The notes below the pieces were generated by a model, which was given only the letters and a program-made list of their open reading frames with translations, was not told the DNA's origin and made no database searches. A stretch of 64,000 nt of DNA from CAYUZU01 sp964448675. GTDB lineage: Bacteria; Planctomycetota; Phycisphaerae; UBA1845; Fen-1342. Position 1 is the first letter of the stretch, and each line of letters opens with the position of its first letter. The position numbers were made by a program, and so were the translations under genes. The DNA lies in the NCBI GenBank assembly GCA_964448675.1, contig CAYUZU010000006.1, forward strand, positions 62,001 to 126,000. The letters are read 5' to 3'. Shown in pieces: positions 1 through 7,837 of this stretch.

Positions 1-526
1 CCCGGATGTCACTACCGTCCTGCAACGCGACGACGAGCTGGTCGTTGCCGACGCCGCGCAGGTCGCCCGCGGTCGCGCCGAGGAAGCTGCCGCTGACGAG
101 CAGGCCGCCGCTGGTGGCGCTGTGGGCCCAGGCATCGGTGGTGAAGAACTCCGGCGGCTGATAGGTGTCGATGTAGATCCGGTCGGCATCCTGGCGCACG
201 GTAGTGAGGTAGGCCGTCCCGAATTCGTCCGGCCAGTAGTCACCCACCGCGAGCCCGCCCGCGTCCACCGTGCCGAAGTCCGTCTCACGATCGACCCAGC
301 GCGACAGCCAGGTGTGGTCGCGGGCGAACAGCGGCGGCTCATAAACCACCAGCCGCCGCGTGCCGTCGACTTCTTCGATCGCCGCAAGGTAGGAGAAACC
401 GAAGCCCCAGTGCTGCGGGCCGGCGGTGGTGGCGCTGGGCAGTGCGACGCCGAGGAGCAGCAGGCTTACAAGGAGCGTGTTTCGCGTCAGATACGGGGAA
501 GATGCAGGTTGGCGGAATCGCTTCAC
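1..526 (-). CDS. Secreted protein of unknown function, N-terminal part (runs off left edge)
   Basis: The frame stays open to the left edge, so only about 175 N-terminal residues are visible. The chosen GTG start at 526 has CTGGAG 8 nt upstream; an in-frame ATG at 565 would add 13 residues. Residues 1-36 form a classical signal peptide with Arg/Lys near the start and a LLVSLLLLGVAL core. The mature part is rich in aromatic and acidic residues. It contains GDYWPDEFG and GDLRGVGNDQLVVALQDG, which resemble FG-GAP/VCBS propeller repeats. That resemblance is weak, so no function is assigned. The location fits the following block of secreted repeat proteins. Confidence 0.6.
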   Translation of the reverse strand, partial: MKRFRQPASSPYLTRNTLLVSLLLLGVALPSATTAGPQHWGFGFSYLAAIEEVDGTRRLVVYEPPLFARDHTWLSRWVDRETDFGTVDAGGLAVGDYWPDEFGTAYLTTVRQDADRIYIDTYQPPEFFTTDAWAHSATSGGLLVSGSFLGATAGDLRGVGNDQLVVALQDGSDIR

Positions 527-925
527 GTCACGGGCTCCAGCGCAGGTCCAGCCCCCAGACTCCATACTCTTCGCCCCCAAGTCATCTTAGCGTGAATGAA
601 CGCCGAGCCCAGCACGATTTTGAACCGTTTTAGCCAGCGCTCATTGGGAATTAACTTGACATCGTATTGATCGATAAGACATACTGCCGATAACCGTTCG
701 GCGATTGCCTGGGTCGAGTGAGAGGGGCCCGCCGCGACGCCCGCGCCTCGCTGCGCGAGTGTCCTCTTTGCACAACTGTCCCTGGGGACCGTCTCTTCGG
801 CTGCCAGCGCCGGCTTCTTTGGCTGAGCGCCAACGGAGACGCCCTTCGCCACATGGGGTGGAGGGGGGGCTGTGTGTTCCGTCGGCAGGTTTTCAACACA
901 GCGGCAGTGCCGCGGGAGGACAGAG
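527..925. other. Divergent intergenic region with one good promoter
   Basis: This stretch lies between a minus-strand secreted protein and the plus-strand GACC-repeat protein. It contains a promoter-like TTGACA at 656 (see separate entry) and otherwise GC-rich sequence without a convincing gene. Short open frames in it lack ribosome sites and protein-like composition. Confidence 0.5.
656..685 (+). promoter_or_regulatory. Sigma-70-like promoter, TTGACA-N18-CATACT
   Basis: A perfect -35 hexamer TTGACA (656-661) is followed after 18 nt by CATACT (680-685). The predicted transcript start near 692 would give the downstream gene (start 926) an unusually long leader of about 230 nt. The local sequence is AT-rich against a GC-rich background, as expected for a real promoter. 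Confidence 0.5.
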
Positions 926-2161
926 ATGTGGCGTAATCGGAGTATCGGATGCCTTTGTGCGAGCGCGCTGGCGGTCATGCTGAGCGCTGCGGGCAGCGCG
1001 CAGGCCCAAATGGGTGCCTGCTGCGACACGTTGACTGGCGAGTGCTACGAGTCAACGGTTTACGACTGCTACTTGGAGTGGCTCGGCCCGGGGACCACTT
1101 GTGAGCTTGACTGCGTCCCGTCCGAGGACCTCGGTGCGTGCTGCAATCTGGACACGCTCGAATGCTACGACGGGCTGATGGAGTTTGAATGCTTCGAGTT
1201 TTTCCCGGGTTTCGTCTGGCTCGGCCTGGGTAGTAGCTGCGACGAGTGCGGCGGCAGCAACGATCCGGGCGCATGCTGCAATTACACTACGCTTGACTGC
1301 GCTGAGGGCATCCTCGAACAGGATTGCACGGACTATTTCCCTGGCTATACCTGGCTCGGTCCCTACAGCACCTGCGCCGATTGCGTGCCGACACCGGGCG
1401 CTTGCTGCGACTTCTTCACGGGATTCTGTGTCGAAGTCTTTGAGTTCGAGTGCCAAGTCTACCATCCCGACTTCACCTTCCTCGGCCCCGGCACAACCTG
1501 CGCCGATTGCGTCGCGGGCACCGTTGCCTGCTGCCTGCCCGAGGGCGGCTGCACCTATGCCATTGATAATGAGTGCGCGATGATGGGCGGCGTTCCACTG
1601 CCCCCTGGCGGCAGTTGCCTCGGTGACTTCAACGGTAACGGCGTTGACGACGCCTGCGAAGACGTCGCGTGTTGCCAGTCTTCCGGCACCTGCTCGATGA
1701 TGCTGCCCTCGTACTGCGAATTCTTCGGCGGCACCGTCGTGGACGTGTGCCTCAACGACAACGACGGTAACGGCGTCGACGATGCCTGCGAAGACGAAGA
1801 GGCCTGCTGCCTGCCTGCGGGCGACTGCCAGGTCATGCTGCCGTACGACTGCCTGATGGCCGGCGGCTGGCCGGCGCCGGGCGGCGTCTGCCTCGGCGAC
1901 GAGAACGGCAACGGCATCAATGATGCGTGCGAGGAAGACGAAGGCTGCCCCGGCGACAGCAACTGCGACGGGATCATCAACTGGCGCGACATCGACTTCT
2001 TCGTCGCGGCCCAGAACAACAACGTTGCCGGCTGGACGGCCATGTTCGCTCCCGACGAGCCGACCTGCCCGTTCGAGAACAACGACGTGAACATGGACGG
2101 CAACGCCAACTGGCGTGACATCGACCCGTTCGTCTCGCTGCAGAATACGACCTGTCCGTAA
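926..2161 (+). CDS. Secreted GACC Cys-rich repeat protein with C-terminal dockerin-like tail
   Basis: The ATG at 926 is preceded by GGGAGGA with 5 nt spacing; a GTG at 872 in the same frame lacks a site. Residues 1-28 are a signal peptide ending AQAQ. The mature protein is seven tandem units of about 40 residues starting GACC or ACC, each with about six cysteines. Units 1-4 contain a WLGPGTTC-like segment; units 5-7 end in GNGVDDACE, a calcium-binding thrombospondin-3-like piece. The last 70 residues hold two EF-hand-like motifs (GDSNCDGIINWRDID and NMDGNANWRDID) as in dockerin-like tails. Probably an exported, disulfide-rich, calcium-binding surface protein. The binding partner is unknown. 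The same tail occurs in the protein ending at 7838. Confidence 0.8.
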   Translation: MWRNRSIGCLCASALAVMLSAAGSAQAQMGACCDTLTGECYESTVYDCYLEWLGPGTTCELDCVPSEDLGACCNLDTLECYDGLMEFECFEFFPGFVWLGLGSSCDECGGSNDPGACCNYTTLDCAEGILEQDCTDYFPGYTWLGPYSTCADCVPTPGACCDFFTGFCVEVFEFECQVYHPDFTFLGPGTTCADCVAGTVACCLPEGGCTYAIDNECAMMGGVPLPPGGSCLGDFNGNGVDDACEDVACCQSSGTCSMMLPSYCEFFGGTVVDVCLNDNDGNGVDDACEDEEACCLPAGDCQVMLPYDCLMAGGWPAPGGVCLGDENGNGINDACEEDEGCPGDSNCDGIINWRDIDFFVAAQNNNVAGWTAMFAPDEPTCPFENNDVNMDGNANWRDIDPFVSLQNTTCP

Positions 2162-2196
2162 GGTCGCGACGCTTACGCAAACCCGAGCAAATGCAA

Positions 2197-2228
2197 GCGG
2201 GCCGGCGCCATCAACGGCGCCGGCCCGC
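2197..2228. terminator. Bidirectional hairpin terminator between convergent genes
   Basis: A perfect 13-bp inverted repeat (arms 2197-2209 and 2216-2228, loop ATCAAC) lies between the stop codons of two convergent genes at 2161 and 2257. It has no clear T-run, so it may work as a strong hairpin rather than as a classical intrinsic terminator. Confidence 0.7.
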
Positions 2229-2256
2229 GTCGCGCTGTCACGAGTCGCCGCTGCGC

Positions 2257-5200
2257 TTACTCCGCAAACAGCTGCTGAAAGCGCTGCGCGTCGTTCATGT
2301 CGACGTCACCATCATGATCGAAGTCCGACTCGCCGAAAGCCTCCGGCAGGCAGCCGGGCGGTGGATCCGTGACGTCCGGACCGGCCAGCGAGTTCAGGAA
2401 CAGCTCGAAGTCGACCCAGTCGATATCGCCGTCGTTGTCGATGTCGCCAGGCGCGGGACTCGGGCAGTCTTCGGCGAAGTCGTGCACCGTCGGGTCGGTC
2501 AGCGTGAGCAGCAGCTCCTCGGCATTCTCGCCCTCGAGACTGTCTTTGCCGCCGATGAACCACTCGGCCGCGTCGAACGTGCCGTCGTTGCCGCTATTGT
2601 ACCACGGCAGGCGGAAGGCGTAGCCGTCCTCGTAACTCCAGCCCGCCGCAGCGCCGTCGCCGAAGACGCCATAGATGTCGAGCAGGTTCGACCCGTCGGC
2701 GGTGTCGGTCAGGATGTAACGCTCATTGCCGTCGCCGAACGGCACCGTGGTCTGGACGTCAGGCGTGATGCCGTAAATGAAGTTGAAGGCATTGCTGCAC
2801 TGGCCGCCCTCGGTTGACACGACGACGATGGCCTGGCCGGCGGGGACGGTCGTGCCCGTCAGATCGACATCCACCACGACATCGGTGCTGTTGTCCTTCT
2901 GCACGATGACGCCGCCAGCGCTGAACGTGTAGTCGGCCGTGCCGGTGTTGGTGATCTCGATCCACTTCGGACAGCCGCCGCTGAGCGTGCCATCGACGAC
3001 TTCGCTGATGATCAGACAGCTCGCGTTCCCGGCCTGGCAGGGATTCGGGTCGCAATCCGTCCCGTCCCCTTCGTAGGCGCCGCCCGCGGCCAGACAATCG
3101 GCTTCGGCCTGCATGCTGCACACCGCGCCGATGCAGCACGCCCCGTAGTCCGGCCCGCCGACAAATTCCACCTCGCTCAGCATCATGTAGCCGCCGGTGC
3201 TGTGGTCGGCGAGCGTGATCTCGAGGGTGTCGCCCGAGAGGTTCAGGTCGCTCATGGTGAAGCCGAAGGGGCTCCCGCCGGGCGGATCGGTTACGTCGAA
3301 CTCGAGCGTGGTGCCGCCCATGACGACCGTCACGTCATCAGGCACGTCGACCCCGCCGCCGCCGCCATCGTCGTCGATGTGCAGCGTGATCGCGCTGATG
3401 TTCACCGGCAGATCGAAGTGAAACGTGATGGTCGGGTCGACCGAGACCCAGCCGACATACGGACCGTTGGCCTGATTCCAGTGCTGGGTGGCGATGACGC
3501 CGTCGACCAATTCGCCGAGGCCGCCGCTGAGCGGAGACAGCGGCTCCGTCGGGTCGCCGTTGCCGTTGTAGCTGTCGTCGAAGTAGGTGTACGTGCCGGT
3601 TTCGCCGTTGAGCATGTCATAGCTGCTCGGCAGGATCATGTTGATCGTCGTGAACGAGCGTCCAACGGAATACGGCCCGTCACCACAGGCGTTGCTCGCG
3701 TGCACGCGCCAGTAATGTGTGGCGATCATGCCCAGGGGCGTCGGCACCGTATGGGAGGTCGCGGTCGTGGTCGTGCTGTAGACGACGTTCGCGAACGCCG
3801 CGTCGGTGGCGATCTCCAGCGAGTAATCGGCCGCGTCGCTGACACCCTCCCAGGTGAGCGTCGGCATGAGCGGCACGTCCACCGCACCGTCCGCCGGGCT
3901 CGTCAGGCTGACCTGGGCCGGGAGCCCCGCGAAGATGGTGAGGCCGACGGCCGCGGCGCGCTGGGCCGACGCCGACGTGCCCTGCACCACCGGATCGTAC
4001 GTGCCCGGGGCCGCACCGGCCAGCCCCGAAACCGTCAGCGTGCTCGTGAAGGGCGGCACGGCGTTGTTCACGCTGAAGTCGGCCGAAGCGCCAGGCGGCA
4101 GATCGCTCACGCTGAGCGTGACCGGCTCATTGAAATCGGCCAGCGGCTCGATCGTGATGTCGTACTGGACCATGTCCGTCGGCGGGGCGCACACCACCTG
4201 CTGGCCGGGGTCGACGTCCATGCTGAAGCCGAACGGCCGCGGCAGCTCGAGCGACGGGTCGCCCAGCAGCGTGAACATCTCGAACATGTTGCGCGTGACG
4301 TCGCCCGAGCCCCAGTCGTCGAGGAAGCGGTAGAGGCCCGCGCGCCAGGCCGGCCCGACCTCCCAAATGTCGTCGACGAAGAACGACTCGAAGAAGAACT
4401 TCTCGAGCCGGCGCGACGATTCCCAGTTGCTGCCGCCGTAGTAGATATAGGTGGACGCGGAGATGTACGCCGCGGCGCCCTTGTGCGACGCCCGGATCCA
4501 GGTCTCGCCGAAGCACTCGTCGTAGTCGAAGTGCGCGGTGTTGCAGGAAAACCCGAACACCAGGCCGTACATGCTGTTATTCAGCGCCTGGATGTCGCCC
4601 TGGTCGAACGACGGCGTCCACCAGCCCGACGAGCTGCTGTGCCCGAAGTAGACCATCATGACGACGCCGTCGTTGACGGCGTTGGTGATGTCGGAAGTGT
4701 CGCCGCCGGAGTTGGCATAGATGCGGATGGGCGTGTAGTCGGCGGGCTCGAGATAATTGGTGATGACCCACTCGTGGGTCTCCTCGGATTGAGCGCTGGT
4801 GTCGCTCGTGGCGAGGAAGGCGACGCGCTTGACGTAGTCCGGGTCGTCATAGACCCCACTTTCGACCGCGATGGTCTTGTCGACGATCGCCTGCAATTCG
4901 GCGGTGCTGGTCACCGAGAAGCGGCCGACGGGCAGCTCCGGCTGCCAATCGTCGCCGTCATCCATGCAGCCGTAGGGTAGATCGGTCGTCGCCGACTTGG
5001 ACCCGCCGCCCACAAAGTGCGGGATGGTCGCGGCGGTGGACGTTTGGCCGGAGGTGTCGCCGATGATGAGGACGTAGTCCGGGGGATTGAGCGACTCGTA
5101 CTTGTTGCGGACGAGGTTGCGGATGGTGGTGTTGCTGAGCCCGGGGTCGATCTTGGCCGTCTCAACCGTGAGGCCCTGGGCCCGCTTGTGGGCCAGGAAC

Positions 5201-5346
5201 TGGCCCAGCGGAACCGCGTGGGCGAAGTCCTCGGCCACGAGGATGAGCAGGTGCCCGTCCCGCGCGACGGCGGTGGCGGCGGTCGCAGTGACCGTAAGCA
5301 ACGCGAGACATAGTGCGAGACGATTGCCAGCGGCCCGACTCAGCAT
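2257..5346 (-). CDS. Gingipain-type (C25) cysteine peptidase with lamin-tail and dockerin-like domains
   Basis: The 1029-residue protein starts at ATG 5346 after AGGAG and has a signal peptide (1-28). The peptidase C25 region spans about 30-370. The catalytic pair is visible as His236 in MVYFGHSSS and Cys268 in GFSCNT, with LPVGRFSV and TLLGDPSLELP as further family hallmarks. Next come a region with Ig/fibronectin-like repeats (about 375-600), a discoidin-like stretch, one GACC Cys unit near 745-780, a lamin-tail domain (about 785-900, IISEVVDG...WIEITNTGTADY) and a C-terminal dockerin-like pair (GDIDNDGDIDWVDF and SDFDHDGDVDMNDAQ). It is predicted to be a secreted protease tethered by its C-terminal tail. 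No propeptide processing site could be assigned. Confidence 0.85.
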   Translation of the reverse strand: MLSRAAGNRLALCLALLTVTATAATAVARDGHLLILVAEDFAHAVPLGQFLAHKRAQGLTVETAKIDPGLSNTTIRNLVRNKYESLNPPDYVLIIGDTSGQTSTAATIPHFVGGGSKSATTDLPYGCMDDGDDWQPELPVGRFSVTSTAELQAIVDKTIAVESGVYDDPDYVKRVAFLATSDTSAQSEETHEWVITNYLEPADYTPIRIYANSGGDTSDITNAVNDGVVMMVYFGHSSSSGWWTPSFDQGDIQALNNSMYGLVFGFSCNTAHFDYDECFGETWIRASHKGAAAYISASTYIYYGGSNWESSRRLEKFFFESFFVDDIWEVGPAWRAGLYRFLDDWGSGDVTRNMFEMFTLLGDPSLELPRPFGFSMDVDPGQQVVCAPPTDMVQYDITIEPLADFNEPVTLSVSDLPPGASADFSVNNAVPPFTSTLTVSGLAGAAPGTYDPVVQGTSASAQRAAAVGLTIFAGLPAQVSLTSPADGAVDVPLMPTLTWEGVSDAADYSLEIATDAAFANVVYSTTTTATSHTVPTPLGMIATHYWRVHASNACGDGPYSVGRSFTTINMILPSSYDMLNGETGTYTYFDDSYNGNGDPTEPLSPLSGGLGELVDGVIATQHWNQANGPYVGWVSVDPTITFHFDLPVNISAITLHIDDDGGGGGVDVPDDVTVVMGGTTLEFDVTDPPGGSPFGFTMSDLNLSGDTLEITLADHSTGGYMMLSEVEFVGGPDYGACCIGAVCSMQAEADCLAAGGAYEGDGTDCDPNPCQAGNASCLIISEVVDGTLSGGCPKWIEITNTGTADYTFSAGGVIVQKDNSTDVVVDVDLTGTTVPAGQAIVVVSTEGGQCSNAFNFIYGITPDVQTTVPFGDGNERYILTDTADGSNLLDIYGVFGDGAAAGWSYEDGYAFRLPWYNSGNDGTFDAAEWFIGGKDSLEGENAEELLLTLTDPTVHDFAEDCPSPAPGDIDNDGDIDWVDFELFLNSLAGPDVTDPPPGCLPEAFGESDFDHDGDVDMNDAQRFQQLFAE

Positions 5347-5672
5347 GGGTCTTCTCCTCTCCGCATGGGTGATCCCGACGACCAGCGCATAAGTTCGCTA
5401 GGGGGCGGCTGGACGTGCTCCAACCGCGAAGTCTACCTTAGCACATGCCCGGGGCCCGAGCCAACGATTATCGCTGGTGGCGGGTGATTGGCCGCCCCAG
5501 CCGCCGTGCGCGGTTCCGGGCACCGGCCACGCTCAATTGGGAGCCGGTGACGAGCCGATAACAGCGATGGCAGCGGGCCGTCAGGCGGTCAGGGTGTCGC
5601 CGACGGGTCGTGGTCGCTCTAAACAACTGGCAGGAAGCGACTTACCGAATTCGACGTACCAAGGATGAAACA
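5347..5672. other. Divergent intergenic region, no gene seen
   Basis: This region separates the divergent starts of the C25 peptidase and the SdrD-B repeat protein, so it must contain promoters for both. No near-consensus promoter or clear hairpin was recognised. In-frame extension of the downstream gene into it (a GTG at 5610) lacks a ribosome site. Confidence 0.4.
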
Positions 5673-7640
5673 ATGTCCAACCTGACCTTCCGTCCGGCGC
5701 GCCGCCCCTCCTCACTGACCTGTCGATGGCTGCCCGTGGTCTTGCCGCTGCTTCTGCTGCCCGCAGCGGGGACGGCTGCTGTCACCATCGGCGATCTGGT
5801 CTTCCTCGACAGCGATGGCGACGGGAACTACGAGCCGGGCGACGGGGAGACCGGTGTCAGCGGGGTCACCGTGACGCTCTATTCGAGCGATGACGACGTC
5901 ATCGGCGACGCGGACGACGTCCTCGAGGCCACCGACACCACCGACGGCTCCGGCAACTACTCGTTCGCCGGCTTCGCCGACAGCCGCTACTTCCTCGTGT
6001 TCGCTGCGCCGACGGGCAAGGTATTCACGGCGACGGGCGGCGACAGTGTTGCGGACCGCGACGGCTACACCGCCATCATCAACGGCACCGGTGGCGGGAC
6101 GTTCAATAACCAGGATGCCGGCCTGACCGACCCCGGCTCCATCGGTGACTTTGTTTGGGTCGACACGGACGGGGATGGCGTGCAGGACACTGCCGAGACC
6201 GGCCTGTCCGGGGTCACCGTCAAGCTCTACGACACGGGCCCCGACGCAACCGCCGATTGCGGCGGCAACGACGACACGCTGGTTGACACGGAAACAACCA
6301 ACAGCAGCGGCGTTTTCTCCTTCACCAGCCTGTCACCGGGCGACTACTACATCCTGGTTACGTTGCCCGCGGGATATGCGTTCTCGCCGCAGGATCAGGG
6401 CGGCGACGACACGGCGGACTCGGACGTGGATGACGTGACGGGCTGCAGTGCCGCGATCTCGCTGGCCGCGGATACGGACGAGGAGGACCTGGACGCGGGG
6501 TTGTACGAGCCGGCGACGGTCAGCGGCATTCTCTACGACGACACGGACGGCGATGGCATCCAGGACGCGGGCGAGTCCAAGATCACCAGCGGCGATGCCG
6601 ACGTCGAGATCTGGGCTGACGGCGCCGGGGCGGCGACCGATACAGCCAACAACGTCAACGAGTTCGAGTTCACCGGGCTGGCCCCCGGCAGCTACTACGT
6701 GAAGTTCACCGCGCCGGCGGGCAAGAGCTTCGTCCTGCAGAATCGCGGCAGCGACGACGCCGCCGACAGTGATCCGGACCCCGACACCGGCGAGACCAAT
6801 GTCTTCGTGCTGAGCTCGGGCGAGGAACTGGACACCGTGGATGCGGGTGTGGCCGTGCTGTACACCATCGGCGACTACGTGTGGCTCGACGCGGACGAGG
6901 ACGGCGAGCAGGACGGCGGCGAGAGTGGTGCCGATGGCGCCCTCGTCACGATCTACACGGACGGCGGCGACGGCGAAGCCGGCAGTTCCGACGACGAGGT
7001 GTTGTTCTCCACCAACACCGACGCGGCTGGCGCCTATCAGTTCAAGGTGGTCGCGGGCGACTACGTCATCCGCGTGACGCCGCTGAATGGCTACAGCTTC
7101 ACCGATCAGGATCAGGGCGGCGATGACACGGCGGACTCGGACGTCGATCCGGCGACGTTTCGCACGGACGTCTTCACGGTAGCGGGCAACGACGCGACGC
7201 GGGATGCGGGCCTCGTCGCGGACGCCGACGGCGATGGCACGCCAGACAGCGAGGACAACTGCCCCAATGACGCAGGCAAGACCGAGCCCGGCGAGTGCGG
7301 GTGCGGGACGGCGGACAGCGACAGCGACGGTGACGGGGTGCTGGACTGCCAGGACAATTGCCCGTCGACGGCGAACGCGGACCAGGCCGACGCCGACGGG
7401 GATGGCACCGGGGACGCCTGCGAGGAGTCGGCCGCCGGGGACGAAGACGAGGAAGATGCCAACGACGTCGACCTGCCGCGCGAGAGCGAGCTCGGGGATC
7501 TGAACGATCCGAATTCGCCGGCATCGGCCCTGGCAGACGTGATCCCGAACTGCGGTGCATGCGGCGCGGTCGGCATGGTCAGTTTCGGGTGCTTCGTGGG
7601 CGGTTATGGCGCGTTGCTCGGCCTGCGGCGCCGGCGGTAG
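5673..7640 (+). CDS. Secreted SdrD B-like/thrombospondin-3 repeat protein with hydrophobic-Arg tail
   Basis: The ATG at 5673 has AAGGA 7 nt upstream and begins a signal peptide (MSNLTFRPARRP, then a PVVLPLLLLP core). Four SdrD B-like (Cna-B-type) domains of about 115 residues follow at roughly 38-151, 155-277, 282-393 and 398-514. Each opens with IGDxVWxDxDxDGxQD and contains GDYYxxxTxPxGYxF. Residues 515-588 are thrombospondin type 3 calcium repeats (DGDGTPDSEDNCP). An acidic linker follows. The protein ends in a Cys/Gly-rich hydrophobic stretch and RRRR (627-655), which looks like a C-terminal sorting or membrane-retention signal. It is a rigid, calcium-dependent stalk-like surface protein. 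Its ligand is unknown. Confidence 0.8.
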   Translation: MSNLTFRPARRPSSLTCRWLPVVLPLLLLPAAGTAAVTIGDLVFLDSDGDGNYEPGDGETGVSGVTVTLYSSDDDVIGDADDVLEATDTTDGSGNYSFAGFADSRYFLVFAAPTGKVFTATGGDSVADRDGYTAIINGTGGGTFNNQDAGLTDPGSIGDFVWVDTDGDGVQDTAETGLSGVTVKLYDTGPDATADCGGNDDTLVDTETTNSSGVFSFTSLSPGDYYILVTLPAGYAFSPQDQGGDDTADSDVDDVTGCSAAISLAADTDEEDLDAGLYEPATVSGILYDDTDGDGIQDAGESKITSGDADVEIWADGAGAATDTANNVNEFEFTGLAPGSYYVKFTAPAGKSFVLQNRGSDDAADSDPDPDTGETNVFVLSSGEELDTVDAGVAVLYTIGDYVWLDADEDGEQDGGESGADGALVTIYTDGGDGEAGSSDDEVLFSTNTDAAGAYQFKVVAGDYVIRVTPLNGYSFTDQDQGGDDTADSDVDPATFRTDVFTVAGNDATRDAGLVADADGDGTPDSEDNCPNDAGKTEPGECGCGTADSDSDGDGVLDCQDNCPSTANADQADADGDGTGDACEESAAGDEDEEDANDVDLPRESELGDLNDPNSPASALADVIPNCGACGAVGMVSFGCFVGGYGALLGLRRRR

Positions 7641-7691
7641 GGGGCTGGTCGCCCAAGCAGGGCCCCGGGCGATTGATGACTTGGTGTGCAC

Positions 7692-7722
7692 GGGCAAACC
7701 CCGACTTTGTCGGGGCCTGCCC
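7692..7722. terminator. Two-part hairpin between convergent genes
   Basis: The inner stem CCCCGAC-TTT-GTCGGGG (7699-7715) is extended by an outer GGGCA/TGCCC pairing. It lies between the convergent stops at 7640 and 7838, so it probably terminates one or both transcripts. No T-run follows. Confidence 0.55.
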
Positions 7723-7767
7723 ATTGCATCCGCCCGTTTCGCCGCTCTGGAGCGGTTCGTGTTTTCG

Positions 7768-7820
7768 TGTAGCGGCCTGCGGCCCGCAGGCCTGCGGCTG
7801 ACGAGCCGTCAGCCGCTACA
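7768..7820. repeat. Nested inverted repeats (second hairpin cluster)
   Basis: The outer arms TGTAGCGGC (7768-7776) and GCCGCTACA (7812-7820) can pair. Alternatively the inner 9-bp stem GCGGCTGAC/GTCAGCCGC (7794-7816, loop GAGCC) forms. A short GCGG/CCGC hairpin sits between. It may be a second terminator for the minus-strand gene or a dispersed palindromic repeat; only this one clear copy was seen in the window. Confidence 0.4.
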
Positions 7821-7837
7821 GGAATCTGCGAAGCGCC

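Noticed and set aside
3202..4980. 592-codon plus-strand frame opposite the C25 peptidase
   Set aside because: Antisense shadow rich in RR/VV/DD; the minus strand carries clear catalytic motifs.
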